A stretch of 64,000 nt of DNA from Litchfieldella anticariensis FP35 = DSM 16096 (GTDB lineage: Bacteria > Pseudomonadota > Gammaproteobacteria > Pseudomonadales > Halomonadaceae): NCBI RefSeq assembly GCF_000409775.1, contig NZ_KE332388.1, positions 959,666 through 1,023,665 of the forward strand, given 5' to 3'. The first letter of the stretch is position 1; each line of letters starts with the position of its first letter. Under the pieces are notes generated by a model. The model was given only the letters and a program-made list of their open reading frames with translations, did no database searches and had not been told where the DNA came from. Shown piece after piece: positions 8,846 to 17,305 of the stretch. A program made the translations under genes and the position numbers.

Positions 8846-9778
8846 TCAGGCATTACGAAAGACTTTTCTGAAGCGGGTCATCCCGGGCCAACGGCCAGGC
8901 GCGTGGCCAGCCAGGGTCAGTGCGACGCCCACACCGATCAGCGTCGCCGAGGCGAGGTCTCGAGCGCCTGCCGCCTCATCCAGTACAACCACACCGAGGC
9001 CCAGGGTCACCAACGGAATCAGGGCCGGGAGAGTCGCACCCACCACCGGCCCAAGCAATTCCCTGGAGCGGTTGAAGGCGAAAACCGCGACGACACTGAC
9101 GAACACGCCCTGGAATAGCGCCTGCGCCACGATGTCGGGCACCGGGGCAACGGGCAGTTGCTTGGGCAGGGCCGCAATGTAGACCGGCAGATAGAGAATG
9201 GCGGAGCCCACGGCGACGATGGCGGTCGCGTGCAGGGCCGCGATGCCAGCCCGGCGGACGACCAGCGCGTACCCCGCCCACATCACTCCGGTGAAAACCA
9301 AAATCAGATGGCCGACCGACGCCGTCTCTGCCCCCAGCACTCCCGCGAAGAAAGACGCACCGACAAGGATCGCCACGACCCCGACGATCCGGGCAGGATC
9401 GATCCTGTCACCGAAGAGCCTCCAGCCCAGCAGCACGGAGACGACCGCCATCACCCCGGGATTGAGGGAGCCGGCTGCCGATGCCGGCGCGGTTCCCAGG
9501 CCGAGCGAGATGAGCAGGATATACGGCGCCCCGAACCCGACCACCATGGCTAGGACTCCTCCCACGCCCAATCGCCTCAAGGCAAAGCCATTCCGGCAGA
9601 TGACAGGCGCCAGGACCAACGCGGCGACACCGACGCGAAGCGCGGTCAGGTCGTAGGCATTCAGGTTCGTCGTCACGCCAAGCCGCAACATGACCAGCGA
9701 CCCGGACCAGATAGCGATGGCGGCCGCGGCCCAGGCAAGACCGAGAACACGCTCTTTCGGTAACGGTGACATTGCCAC
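8846..9778 (-). CDS. EamA/DMT-superfamily transporter
   Basis: 310 residues, ten predicted transmembrane helices in two EamA repeats. Landmarks are WAAAAIAIWSGSLVMLRLGV near the N-terminus and FQGVFVSVVAVFAFNRSRELLG in the second repeat. Substrate unknown. It is divergent from the LysR gene at 9854 across a short AT-rich gap, so that regulator probably controls it. It is not closely similar in sequence to the neighbouring EamA protein (7820-8761), so this is not a simple tandem duplication. Confidence 0.9.
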   Translation of the reverse strand: MAMSPLPKERVLGLAWAAAAIAIWSGSLVMLRLGVTTNLNAYDLTALRVGVAALVLAPVICRNGFALRRLGVGGVLAMVVGFGAPYILLISLGLGTAPASAAGSLNPGVMAVVSVLLGWRLFGDRIDPARIVGVVAILVGASFFAGVLGAETASVGHLILVFTGVMWAGYALVVRRAGIAALHATAIVAVGSAILYLPVYIAALPKQLPVAPVPDIVAQALFQGVFVSVVAVFAFNRSRELLGPVVGATLPALIPLVTLGLGVVVLDEAAGARDLASATLIGVGVALTLAGHAPGRWPGMTRFRKVFRNA

Positions 9779-9853
9779 TCCTTTTATTTGTCAGCGTTTC
9801 CGAAAGAGCCTAGGCTTTGAGAAACGTTGAGAAAAACGATATGTTCTCACTCA

Positions 9854-10756
9854 ATGAATCAGAAAATCTCAACCAACCAGACAAGCGACGATTCGCATCC
9901 CGCCAACCGGACGCTCAACCTGGACGCCGCCCGTACCTTCGTTGCGATCTGCGAAACGGGGAGTTTCCGGCGCGCCGCCGCGCGCGTGAACCGCTCGCCA
10001 TCGGCGGTCAGCCTTCAAGTCGGCAAGTTGGAAGAACAGCTCGGCGTCCGGCTGCTGCATCGCGATTCGCGCCGCGTCCGCCTAACCGACCAGGGAGAAG
10101 TCCTGCTCGGCTTCGCTCGGCGTCTGGTCGGGATCAGCGACGAGGCGATGGCGGTGTTCCACGGCTCACCGTTGTCCGGGAGCTTGCGTCTCGCCGCTCC
10201 GCATGATCTTGGTGTCTCGCTGGTACCGGGGCTGCTCCGGCGGCTGGCTGAAACGCATCCGCGGATTCGCGTGGACGTCCGGCTCGATTCCAGTGAAACG
10301 GTGCAACGTCTCTTCGTGGAGGGCGGTGCCAATCTCGCCCTGTTCAACGAGGCAAGCTCACCGCTGGTGCCGGCGCGGGATCTCTTCTCCGAAGAGCTCC
10401 GCTGGTTAATGCGAGACGGCGGCCGTGCCGTGGAGCAAGACCCGCTGCCGCTTGCCGTGGCCGAGATCGGCTGTGCCTGGCGCGATGCTGCCCTCAGTGC
10501 ATTGGAAGGAATTGGGCGGTCCTACCGGGTCGCCTATTCCAGCGACACCTCGATGGGCCAGGTCGCAGCCCTGCGCGCGGACCTCGCGGTGGCGGCCCTA
10601 CCCGGCTCGCTTGCCGACCGCGATCTCGTCGAAGTCCCGGAGCATTGGGGGCTACCGGCACTGGGCCGGACCCACATCTATCTGGCCGATGATGGAAGCG
10701 ACACAGCCAAGGCGTTCGCTGCTCTGATCACGCCCGATCTGCGGGCTATCGCATAG
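9854..10756 (+). CDS. LysR-family transcriptional regulator
   Basis: About 300 residues. HTH region LNLDAARTFVAICETGSFRRAAARVNRSPSAVS (shown by position: residues about 17-50), followed by the linker helix and a LysR substrate-binding domain. An alternative in-frame ATG lies at 9827; I prefer 9854 because the HTH begins soon after it. It is head-to-head with the EamA gene at 8846-9778, its likely target. Effector unknown. Confidence 0.88.
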   Translation: MNQKISTNQTSDDSHPANRTLNLDAARTFVAICETGSFRRAAARVNRSPSAVSLQVGKLEEQLGVRLLHRDSRRVRLTDQGEVLLGFARRLVGISDEAMAVFHGSPLSGSLRLAAPHDLGVSLVPGLLRRLAETHPRIRVDVRLDSSETVQRLFVEGGANLALFNEASSPLVPARDLFSEELRWLMRDGGRAVEQDPLPLAVAEIGCAWRDAALSALEGIGRSYRVAYSSDTSMGQVAALRADLAVAALPGSLADRDLVEVPEHWGLPALGRTHIYLADDGSDTAKAFAALITPDLRAIA

Positions 10757-10920
10757 ACGAGACGAGGGTCCCAGACCTCCAACCGGTTATGTTGGTACTT
10801 CTTGTCGCCCCTCGTCGCACACCAGCTGACCGCGATGCCACAGAGAAGGGAGTTTTCCACAAGTAGTACGACAGCACGTGTGGGTGCTAATCTACTCCCC
10901 TTGTGGATAAGGAGCGTCAG

Positions 10921-11742
10921 ATGGATCTTGCCAAGGTAGGCGATAACGTTGTTTGCAGTTGTAAAGGAGGGCCGCATAGCATTATCTCCGGCGCCTCCCC
11001 CGCCACGGTCGATGGCACCCTGATTGCCAGGGTAGGCGACAAGAGTTCTTGTGGAGCTGCCATTACCTCCGGTGCGAGCGGGTATTTGGTTGACGGTGCT
11101 CCCGCCGCCATCCATGGCAGCACCACCTCATGTGGCGGCTATGTTGCAGCGGCGTCTTCTACGATAACCGGCTTGCCCACCACCGGCACACGGGCAACTG
11201 CCCCTCAAGCAAGTATTGCCGCTGGCAGTGCACTCAGGCACGTGAATGACACCTCTGTGGCTGCGCTTGCCGAAAACAATGCAGAAACCGTATACCGATA
11301 TGTGGCCGAAGAAACCGAAATCATCATAAAACAGCCTGCCTATCTTCAAGTCGAGGGAGTTGAAATGATTGGCGGCTATTCTTTTCGGAACCATATCGTC
11401 ATCAGAGGACACACTCTCCATATATCATCTCACGGCTGGGCTCCCTCAACCCAAGTCCCCGGCTCAGGCTCCGCCGTTTTTGACATGCATGCCGAGCTGA
11501 AGGATGGCAACCAGCTTCTTGAAACCGCCGTTCTGGAGAATAGCGGTACCAATGCCTGGCTAAGCGATCCGAGATACACCCCGATAGGTCACGCCACCCT
11601 TCGCCTACCCAAGCCAGAGCCTGCCCGGACGCTTTCCCTTCACCTCCAAGGCACTTTTATTTATCAGACCCGTTCGGAGTCTGTCTCACCAATACCGCCC
11701 AGCACTAGCAAGACGATTTCTATCCAAGTCGTAGCGCAATAA
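10921..11742 (+). CDS. PAAR-domain protein with unassigned C-terminal extension
   Basis: Residues 1-90 form a PAAR domain: VGDNVVCSCKGGPHSI, then GTLIARVGDKSSCG and GAPAAIHGSTTSCGG, Gly/Pro-rich repeats with Cys and His that shape the metal-bound tip of type VI secretion spikes. Residues about 130-273 are not recognised; predicted mostly beta, with no motif of a known toxin that I can name. AAGGAG lies just before ATG 10921, so I use that rather than the upstream codon at 10903. A lipoprotein gene starts 1 nt after the stop. This could be an evolved spike with an effector tail, but no other secretion gene is present here. Confidence 0.8.
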   Translation: MDLAKVGDNVVCSCKGGPHSIISGASPATVDGTLIARVGDKSSCGAAITSGASGYLVDGAPAAIHGSTTSCGGYVAAASSTITGLPTTGTRATAPQASIAAGSALRHVNDTSVAALAENNAETVYRYVAEETEIIIKQPAYLQVEGVEMIGGYSFRNHIVIRGHTLHISSHGWAPSTQVPGSGSAVFDMHAELKDGNQLLETAVLENSGTNAWLSDPRYTPIGHATLRLPKPEPARTLSLHLQGTFIYQTRSESVSPIPPSTSKTISIQVVAQ

Positions 11743-11743
11743 C

Positions 11744-12352
11744 ATGATGAAGAAACTCCTTCTTATTCTGCCAATTACCTTTCTCATAGCTGCCTGCCAA
11801 GAAAGCGGGGGCAATGACCTTCATGATGAGTCTGTCGAACTTCAAAGGCAGGCCAACGAAGAAGTCTCCTTGGATATAGCGGAAGGAAATAGAGAAAGGC
11901 TGTCCAAGGCGATGGATCTGATTGAACAGTCGCTGGAAGCAGACCCAAACAACCATGCCGCGCTACTCGCCCGAGCTCAGATCACCGTCTACCGACAGGA
12001 ATATGAACTAGCGCTACGCGATGTAGAAAACGCTTACCGCATCGCACCGAGCAATGATTCGATACCGCTTTTTCGCTGCATGCTGATAGAAGAAGTGAAA
12101 GGAGATAACAGCGGGAAGGAGTGCTACTCAAGGGTAGAGGAAAGTTACGCCGAGCAGCACAAGGAAGACAGCCAAATTCCTGCCAACTGGATGAGTGCGG
12201 CTATTCTAGCTGATAGCCACAATGCCCCAGAACTGGTCGAGAATTATATCAAGCAGGAAAAGGCCAAGGGTGAACTGGAAGCTGAGATGGCCGGGATGAC
12301 AATCGAGAGCCTTCAAGATGGAAGCTATGTGGACCAAGTGTTGATGCGGTAG
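11744..12352 (+). CDS. Lipoprotein with TPR-like helices, paired with the PAAR gene
   Basis: 202 residues starting with a lipoprotein signal: MMKKLLLILPITFLIAACQES, with lipobox LIAAC and acylated Cys at about 18. Residues about 50-110 read as TPR-like helical repeats (ALLARAQITVYRQEYELALRDVENAYRIAP). The rest is charged and helical. It begins 1 nt after the PAAR stop, so the pair is one transcription unit. A lipoprotein directly after a PAAR effector could be an immunity or accessory protein; that is inference from position only. Confidence 0.75.
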   Translation: MMKKLLLILPITFLIAACQESGGNDLHDESVELQRQANEEVSLDIAEGNRERLSKAMDLIEQSLEADPNNHAALLARAQITVYRQEYELALRDVENAYRIAPSNDSIPLFRCMLIEEVKGDNSGKECYSRVEESYAEQHKEDSQIPANWMSAAILADSHNAPELVENYIKQEKAKGELEAEMAGMTIESLQDGSYVDQVLMR

Positions 12353-12617
12353 CGGTACTTGGCTGCCGACAAGAGTGCGATGCAGCCAGCAGATCCACTG
12401 CATCAGTATCGACTAGCGGCTGAGTAGCGAAAGGGAGCTGGTGGGGACGAGATTTGATAAACGAAGCGGCCGGAAGAAAAAATTCCTCTCTTGGGTTCAG
12501 TCAAGGGTTACGTTTTGATGTTGCATTTAGGGGGGATTGCGACTACTCGGCTTGAACACACTCACTAGTAGTGAGTCGCCCCGAAGCAGTCGAAGCGAGC
12601 TTTTGTAATCATTCTAC
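12353..12617. other. Non-coding stretch
   Basis: I see no convincing gene, RNA or terminator in this 265-bp gap between the lipoprotein and the interrupted membrane-protein gene. The short palindrome ACTCACTAGTAGTGAGT (12560-12576) is present, but nothing supports a role for it. Confidence 0.5.
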
Positions 12618-12900
12618 TTACCAAGTACGGCGACCATGTAAAATAACCTGAATGAGGTTGTTGAATTGGCTCGGCATCTCGTACGCAAACCACACAAAAA
12701 ATTGGCCACTTACCAGATAGTTAGACGCCACCATAAACCCAAACAAAAATAGGCAATTTCTCCACGGCTGGCTGTAAGCCGAGCTAATACGACCACCTAT
12801 TTGTTCATTAAAGCTTCTACTACTGAGACAAATCCCTATTATCGAATAGGTGAGCATAGAAAAACATGCACGCCAGCCAGCTGCAAAAAAAAGGATTACT

Positions 12901-13976
12901 TGTGGGGTTCCGGATGATCGACTGAACTATAGAAGCTATCCTTTGCTGGCAGCCAAGGAGCTTCTTCATCAGGTCATTCGGGAGCACGGATATGGACATC
13001 AAATTGCATAAGCAGGCGACGACCACCCCCAAGATCCGCGCCGAAATCCAGGCGGCGCCTGCCAGTATCAGCGATAGTGAGCTGGCTCGCCAGTACGGCG
13101 TCTCCGACTCGACCATTCGCCGCTGGCGGTACCGAGACGATGTTCACGACCGTTCTCACACGCGACACAAGTTACTGGCGACGCTGACCACTGAGCAGGA
13201 AGCCGTGCTGATCGCAGCGCGGGAGTTCCTGCGTCTGGGCCTGGATGATCTGTTGGTGGTGGCCCGTGAGTTCCTCGCCCCCCAACTGTCGCGTTCCGCC
13301 TTGCATCGGATGCTCAAGCGACGCGAGGTGCCGACGCTGGCTGAATTGGCCAGACGAGATACTGAGGACGGCGAGGCACCCAAGCACAAGCCGTTTCGAG
13401 ACTATGAGCCAGGCTTCGTGCACATCGATATCAAGTACCTGCCGCAGATGCCCGATGAGCGGCAGAAACGCTATCTGTACGTGGCCATCGACCGGGCGAC
13501 ACGCTGGGTTTATCTCGAGGTGCGGAGCAGTCAGTCGGCTCAGGACGCCCGATCGTTCATGAAGCATGTAGTCGAGAAGGCGCCGTTCAAGGTCCAGAAG
13601 GTGCTGACCGACAACGGCAAGTCCTTCACCGACCGCTTCACTCGGGCGGGGGAGCGGACGCCCAGTGGCCACCATCCCTTCGATCAGGAGTGCCAGCAGC
13701 ACGGCATCCAGCATCGTCTGATCAAACCGGGACGGCCACAGACCAACGGCATGGTCGAGCGCTTCAATGGTCGTATCAGCAATGTCCTGACGACACGGCG
13801 GTATGCGTCAGGAGAAGACTTGGAGCAGACCCTGAAGCGCTACTGTTGGCTGTACAATCACCACATCCCGCAGAAGGCACTGCATCACCAGCCGCCTATC
13901 GCCGCGATGAAAGACTGGCAAACCAAGCGGCCAGAGTTATTTCACAAACGGGTAATCAATCACCCGGGACCCGACA
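12901..13976 (+). mobile_element. IS481-family insertion sequence, 1,076 bp
   Basis: Terminal inverted repeats: left begins TGTGGGGTTCCGGATGATC at 12901; the complement of the right end begins TGTCGGGTCCCGGGTGATT at 13976. The flanks carry a perfect 6-bp target duplication ATTACT (12895-12900 and 13977-13982). One transposase gene fills the element. Confidence 0.9.
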
Positions 13977-13990
13977 ATTACTCCGAGTAG
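12992..13990 (+). CDS. IS481-family transposase
   Basis: DDE transposase, 332 residues. N-terminal HTH (SELARQYGVSDSTIRRWR, about 32-49), then the rve-type catalytic core with first Asp in VHIDIKYLP, second Asp in VLTDNGKSF and Glu in NGMVERFNGR. The C-terminus is unusual. The IS ends at 13976, but the frame stays open through the inverted repeat and uses host bases for the last codons and the TAG at 13988-13990. The stop codon is therefore supplied by the target site. The gene looks intact. Confidence 0.92.
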   Translation: MDIKLHKQATTTPKIRAEIQAAPASISDSELARQYGVSDSTIRRWRYRDDVHDRSHTRHKLLATLTTEQEAVLIAAREFLRLGLDDLLVVAREFLAPQLSRSALHRMLKRREVPTLAELARRDTEDGEAPKHKPFRDYEPGFVHIDIKYLPQMPDERQKRYLYVAIDRATRWVYLEVRSSQSAQDARSFMKHVVEKAPFKVQKVLTDNGKSFTDRFTRAGERTPSGHHPFDQECQQHGIQHRLIKPGRPQTNGMVERFNGRISNVLTTRRYASGEDLEQTLKRYCWLYNHHIPQKALHHQPPIAAMKDWQTKRPELFHKRVINHPGPDNYSE

Positions 13991-14599
13991 GTGAAACCCA
14001 AACCACATGAAATCAATATCCGTTTTTTTGAGCGATAGAATTCCTGAATAGTTAACTATATCTTGAATATATTTAAAATCCCGCGGAGCATACATCGGAA
14101 CCTTTGCAAGCCCTACCACTCGCACTGCTGCCAACGCGAAGAGGAACATAACGAGTAGGTAAACGCACCACCTCCAGCCTTGGAAGGTCCCTCTGTAGAG
14201 TGAATGCACAACCAGACCAGCCCAGGCCCCAAAAACAAAGAGGACTAAAAGCAGGGCTGCAGCAAGCACTTCTTCGCGGAAGAATAAATAAGCCACTCCA
14301 GCTGAAAGAAGAAACAAACTGGCCAAGAAAAAGACAAGCTGATCATTAGTTCTATTTTTTGATCCTACTGAAACTTTGACTACCTGTTGCATAGATACGC
14401 TAACAGAAGAGATTCCGCCAGCAACCGGCATAGTCTCACCAGAACCTTTGACAACCCGCTCCAAAATGATACCAAAGACTGCTCCAAGCAAACTTGTCGC
14501 AATCGATATATAGATATCTACCTGCTTGCTAGCAAGAATTTCCAACACCCTCCTCCCTACTCTTCTTCTTTTCAGGCAATAACCCAGCGACAATCCCAC

Positions 14600-15081
14600 A
14601 AACAGAAAGGCAAAATGAGTCTATTCGTGCCGGGACCAAACTCTAGAAAAAGCAGAATTTATTATTCTATCATCCTTCATGTTAAAGTCTAGCCCTACTG
14701 TTTCAGTGCATACTCTACTGACCTATCATCAAGTTCACATAAGTTGTTAGTAAGTATTCGCAAACTATACTGCTCAGGTCAAACGCAGAGCAGTAAGATC
14801 TTTTTCATTGCCGGGACAGTAGCGCGACCAAGTCTAGCACCTGCTCCTAGGCATACTCGCTCAAGTGCAGCCGCCGAAGAAATGTGCGAAATAGATGGCT
14901 AAGCCAGTAAGACTGCGTCGAGGACAGCACCATGTCAGTATTCTCCTATTCATCAGAAGACACCGGTGAAACAAGCGCGATTAGGTCATGCAGGTATGGG
15001 TTACTGGCCTGCTTATACCGGAGCCTCACACCGCTGATGTGACAGTGATACTCTAGTGATCATCACCAGTCCCATCATCGA
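14600..15081. other. Long gap without a recognisable gene
   Basis: I find no gene that stands up on either strand. The sequence is of mixed composition, with no obvious tRNA, terminator or repeat. It may hold the promoter of the HIT-HNH pair. Confidence 0.5.
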
Positions 15082-15094
15082 CAGGAGCCCTTGC

Positions 15095-15487
15095 ATGGAA
15101 TGCGCCACCAGCGCTGAATGCCCCTTCTGCCATCCGGAAAGCACCAGAGTCATTGCCAGGCACCCACATTTCCTTTTGTATCAGGATGGCTTTCCAGTGT
15201 CGCCGGGGCATACCTTGGTGATTCCCTATCGACATGTCGCGACGATTGCTGAACTCACCGCTGACGAGCAGGCGGCGCTTTTCCCTGCGGTGCTCGCAGC
15301 TCAGAAGCTACTCAACGAAAGCCACCGACCGGATGGCTACAATATCGGCATCAACCAGGGGGTGGCAGGAGGCCAGACCGTGCCGCACCTGCACATACAC
15401 GTCATTCCACGCTGTCACGGCGACCAAATGGACCCTCGCGGCGGCGTTCGCTGGATCTTCCCCGAAAAGGCAGATTATTGGTCATGA
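15095..15487 (+). CDS. HIT-family (histidine triad) nucleotide-binding protein
   Basis: Histidine-triad hydrolase/transferase of about 130 residues. The signature HLHIHVIPR is near the C-terminus, with the family-typical FPVSPGHTLVIPYRHV and YNIGINQGVAGGQTVPH. The N-terminus MECATSAECPFC has Cys pairs that could bind zinc, as in some HIT proteins. The start is ATG 15095, with AGGAG at 15082-15086; a GTG at 15056 is possible but lacks such a site. Its stop overlaps the next start (ATGA), so it is translationally coupled to the HNH gene. Substrate unknown; it acts on nucleotide phosphate bonds if typical of the family. Confidence 0.9.
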   Translation: MECATSAECPFCHPESTRVIARHPHFLLYQDGFPVSPGHTLVIPYRHVATIAELTADEQAALFPAVLAAQKLLNESHRPDGYNIGINQGVAGGQTVPHLHIHVIPRCHGDQMDPRGGVRWIFPEKADYWS

Positions 15488-16602
15488 CGATACAGCCCCC
15501 TTCTTGCGACAAGGTCGATATCCACGCCTTCAACCAGCTCTTCAACAATACGACCAATTCCTACAAGCTGGTTTTCTTCCAGGCCCTGCTCAATATCCTG
15601 ATGGAAAGGCAAAGGAGCAGCGTTCACGATCTCGTCATCGAGCTTCGGGAGCTGGCCACGGAGATGCTGGCCCTCGGCTGGTACCCGCACAACTTCTTTC
15701 GGCTCTCGTTTGGTGTTCAGGATCAGACCGGCAAGATACTCGATTGCCTTGTCTTCGACCTGGAAGAGCAAGCACTGACCAACCCCGATACCCACAAGCG
15801 GCTCAGACGGGCGATTGCAGATCAGTACGAGGCGATAAGGGCCGACAGCATGCTGCGTTTCGTGCCTTACCGGTTGCTGTCACCCTTCTTTCTGGATGAG
15901 CTCAAGGGACTCCAGGATAGCCAGAAGGACAAACGGATCAGGGAACTTGCCAACAGCCGGTTCTCCACCCAGGAGCCCCCGATCTATCGTTTTGTGGAAG
16001 CTGAACGTGCCATCGAGGTGCATCCCACCTGGAAAGACTACCTGCTGCGGGAAATTGCCATCATCAACGGCTGGGTAAAACACCACTGGATCGGCTATCT
16101 GCAGGACCGCAACCCAAGCACTCCAGCCATTATCAAGAAAATCACACCACCACTTACTCGGTCAGCTCTGACCCAGCAGACCCGATTCTGGCAGGCCGTG
16201 ATGGTGCAATCTGCGCAACGATGCATCTACACGGACACCCCGATAGAGCCGAATGACTTTGCACTTGACCACTTCATCCCATGGTCTTTCGTCTGCCACG
16301 ATCAACTGTGGAACCTGATCCCCGTGTCCAGCAGTATCAACTCATCCAAGGGAAGCCGTCTGCCCCTAGAAAAGCATGTGGACAGATTCATCGATGCGCA
16401 GTATCACGCTTTAAAAGTAGGCCGTCGCAATCTGAGTGACAGCGCCTGGAACAAGGCCATTGAGCCTTATGTCAGTGACCTCCGGCTTTCCCGCCAGGAC
16501 CTACTCGACAGCTCCAAGCTGGATAGTGCCTATCGTCACACCTTGGGCCCACTGATCTCCCTAGCCAGGCAGATTGGCTTCTCCGATTTCCATGGAAAAT
16601 GA
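15484..16602 (+). CDS. HNH endonuclease-domain protein coupled to HIT
   Basis: 372 residues from ATG 15484. The C-terminal third carries an HNH-type nuclease motif: LDHFIPWSF (first His), WNLIPV (Asn) and NSSKGSRLP (about residues 255-300), preceded by CIYTDTPI. The N-terminal 230 residues are helical and not recognised (YPHNFFRLSFGVQDQ). It overlaps the HIT gene by 4 nt. Coupled HIT and HNH genes suggest a nucleic-acid-processing module, and HNH proteins of this style occur in anti-phage loci, but I know of no named system with exactly this pair. No methyltransferase is adjacent. Confidence 0.82.
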   Translation: MTIQPPSCDKVDIHAFNQLFNNTTNSYKLVFFQALLNILMERQRSSVHDLVIELRELATEMLALGWYPHNFFRLSFGVQDQTGKILDCLVFDLEEQALTNPDTHKRLRRAIADQYEAIRADSMLRFVPYRLLSPFFLDELKGLQDSQKDKRIRELANSRFSTQEPPIYRFVEAERAIEVHPTWKDYLLREIAIINGWVKHHWIGYLQDRNPSTPAIIKKITPPLTRSALTQQTRFWQAVMVQSAQRCIYTDTPIEPNDFALDHFIPWSFVCHDQLWNLIPVSSSINSSKGSRLPLEKHVDRFIDAQYHALKVGRRNLSDSAWNKAIEPYVSDLRLSRQDLLDSSKLDSAYRHTLGPLISLARQIGFSDFHGK

Positions 16603-16690
16603 TAGTCTATCCTTTATTATCTTGTGTCTTGCAAGATCCGGACTGGGGGTAAGTATCAGGTGATATTGTCACTGTACACACTGAGCAAAC

Positions 16691-16977
16691 TTAGAGTACC
16701 CAAGATATCACTCCGATAGCAGCCCCGAGGATACCGAACAGCAATCCCCAAGTAACGAGCTCGGACAATTCCCTCTGGTTGCTTGCATAAAAACTGCCTA
16801 GTGACGACGCAAGCTGAGCCACTTCTGCCTTACGGCTACCATCTTCCTTCACAAACCCAGATAGTTGCAAGCTGATATTCTCGGGCAACACAGCATAAGG
16901 TTCATGCTCATCATGTTGATCTAGCAACTGGCGGACCTTTTTAAAGGATTTTGATAGCTTTGAATTGTCACCTGATT
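16691..16977 (-). pseudogene. Small C-terminal-anchored membrane protein, apparently lacking a start
   Basis: Open from codon 16977 to the stop at 16691: SKSFKKVRQLLDQHDEHEP..., ending in one hydrophobic helix (LVTWGLLFGILGAAIGVISWVL). No ATG or GTG with a ribosome-binding site is present; TTG at 16927 is the only plausible internal start. It is probably a 5'-truncated gene. Not recognised. Confidence 0.45.
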
Positions 16978-17305
16978 ACGCTCCGAAAAGTAGTACTCGA
17001 AGGCTAAATAGCTCCTCCTTCCTATCCTGCTCCCTTTCTCAGCAATGTGCTGCATATATGTGAGACTTTATTGACAATTGCTATAGATATTTGCCGGTGA
17101 AATTTCTTGCGTCTTTGGCTCTCGACAGCATCTTTCACAACCAGCAGAAGCCGAAGCACGGCCCCGATGGCCGCGCCGAAGATAAGTATCCCGAAAACCC
17201 TGACATTTCTTATCCCTTAAACTCCATATAGTGTCTATATGTCAGCCATAATTAGCACACTTGCAGTGAGAAGATAAATCCCATAAACACAGCATAAGGA
17301 TATGC
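16978..17305. other. Degraded sequence between HNH gene and nucleotide-enzyme operon
   Basis: The minus strand near 17060-17210 reads VRVFGILIFGAAIGAVLRLLLVVKD in a short frame without a start, like a second membrane-anchor fragment resembling the one at 16691-16977. Otherwise AT-rich, with nothing else I can support. Confidence 0.4.

Larger units (their letters stand above)
12618..14599 (-). pseudogene. Multi-pass membrane protein gene split by an IS481-type element
   Basis: The 5' part (14599-13977) encodes several hydrophobic helices and the 3' part (12894-12618) encodes more. Removing the IS (12901-13976) and one copy of the 6-bp duplication joins them in frame: the join reads ...HLLGVILFFAAGWRACFSM... 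and continues to TAA at 12618. The reconstructed product is 299 codons with no internal stop, so the interruption is recent. I do not recognise the family; it shows about six to eight hydrophobic segments and a basic N-terminus. The true start is uncertain because MGLSLGYCLKRRR has no strong ribosome-binding site. Confidence 0.8.
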
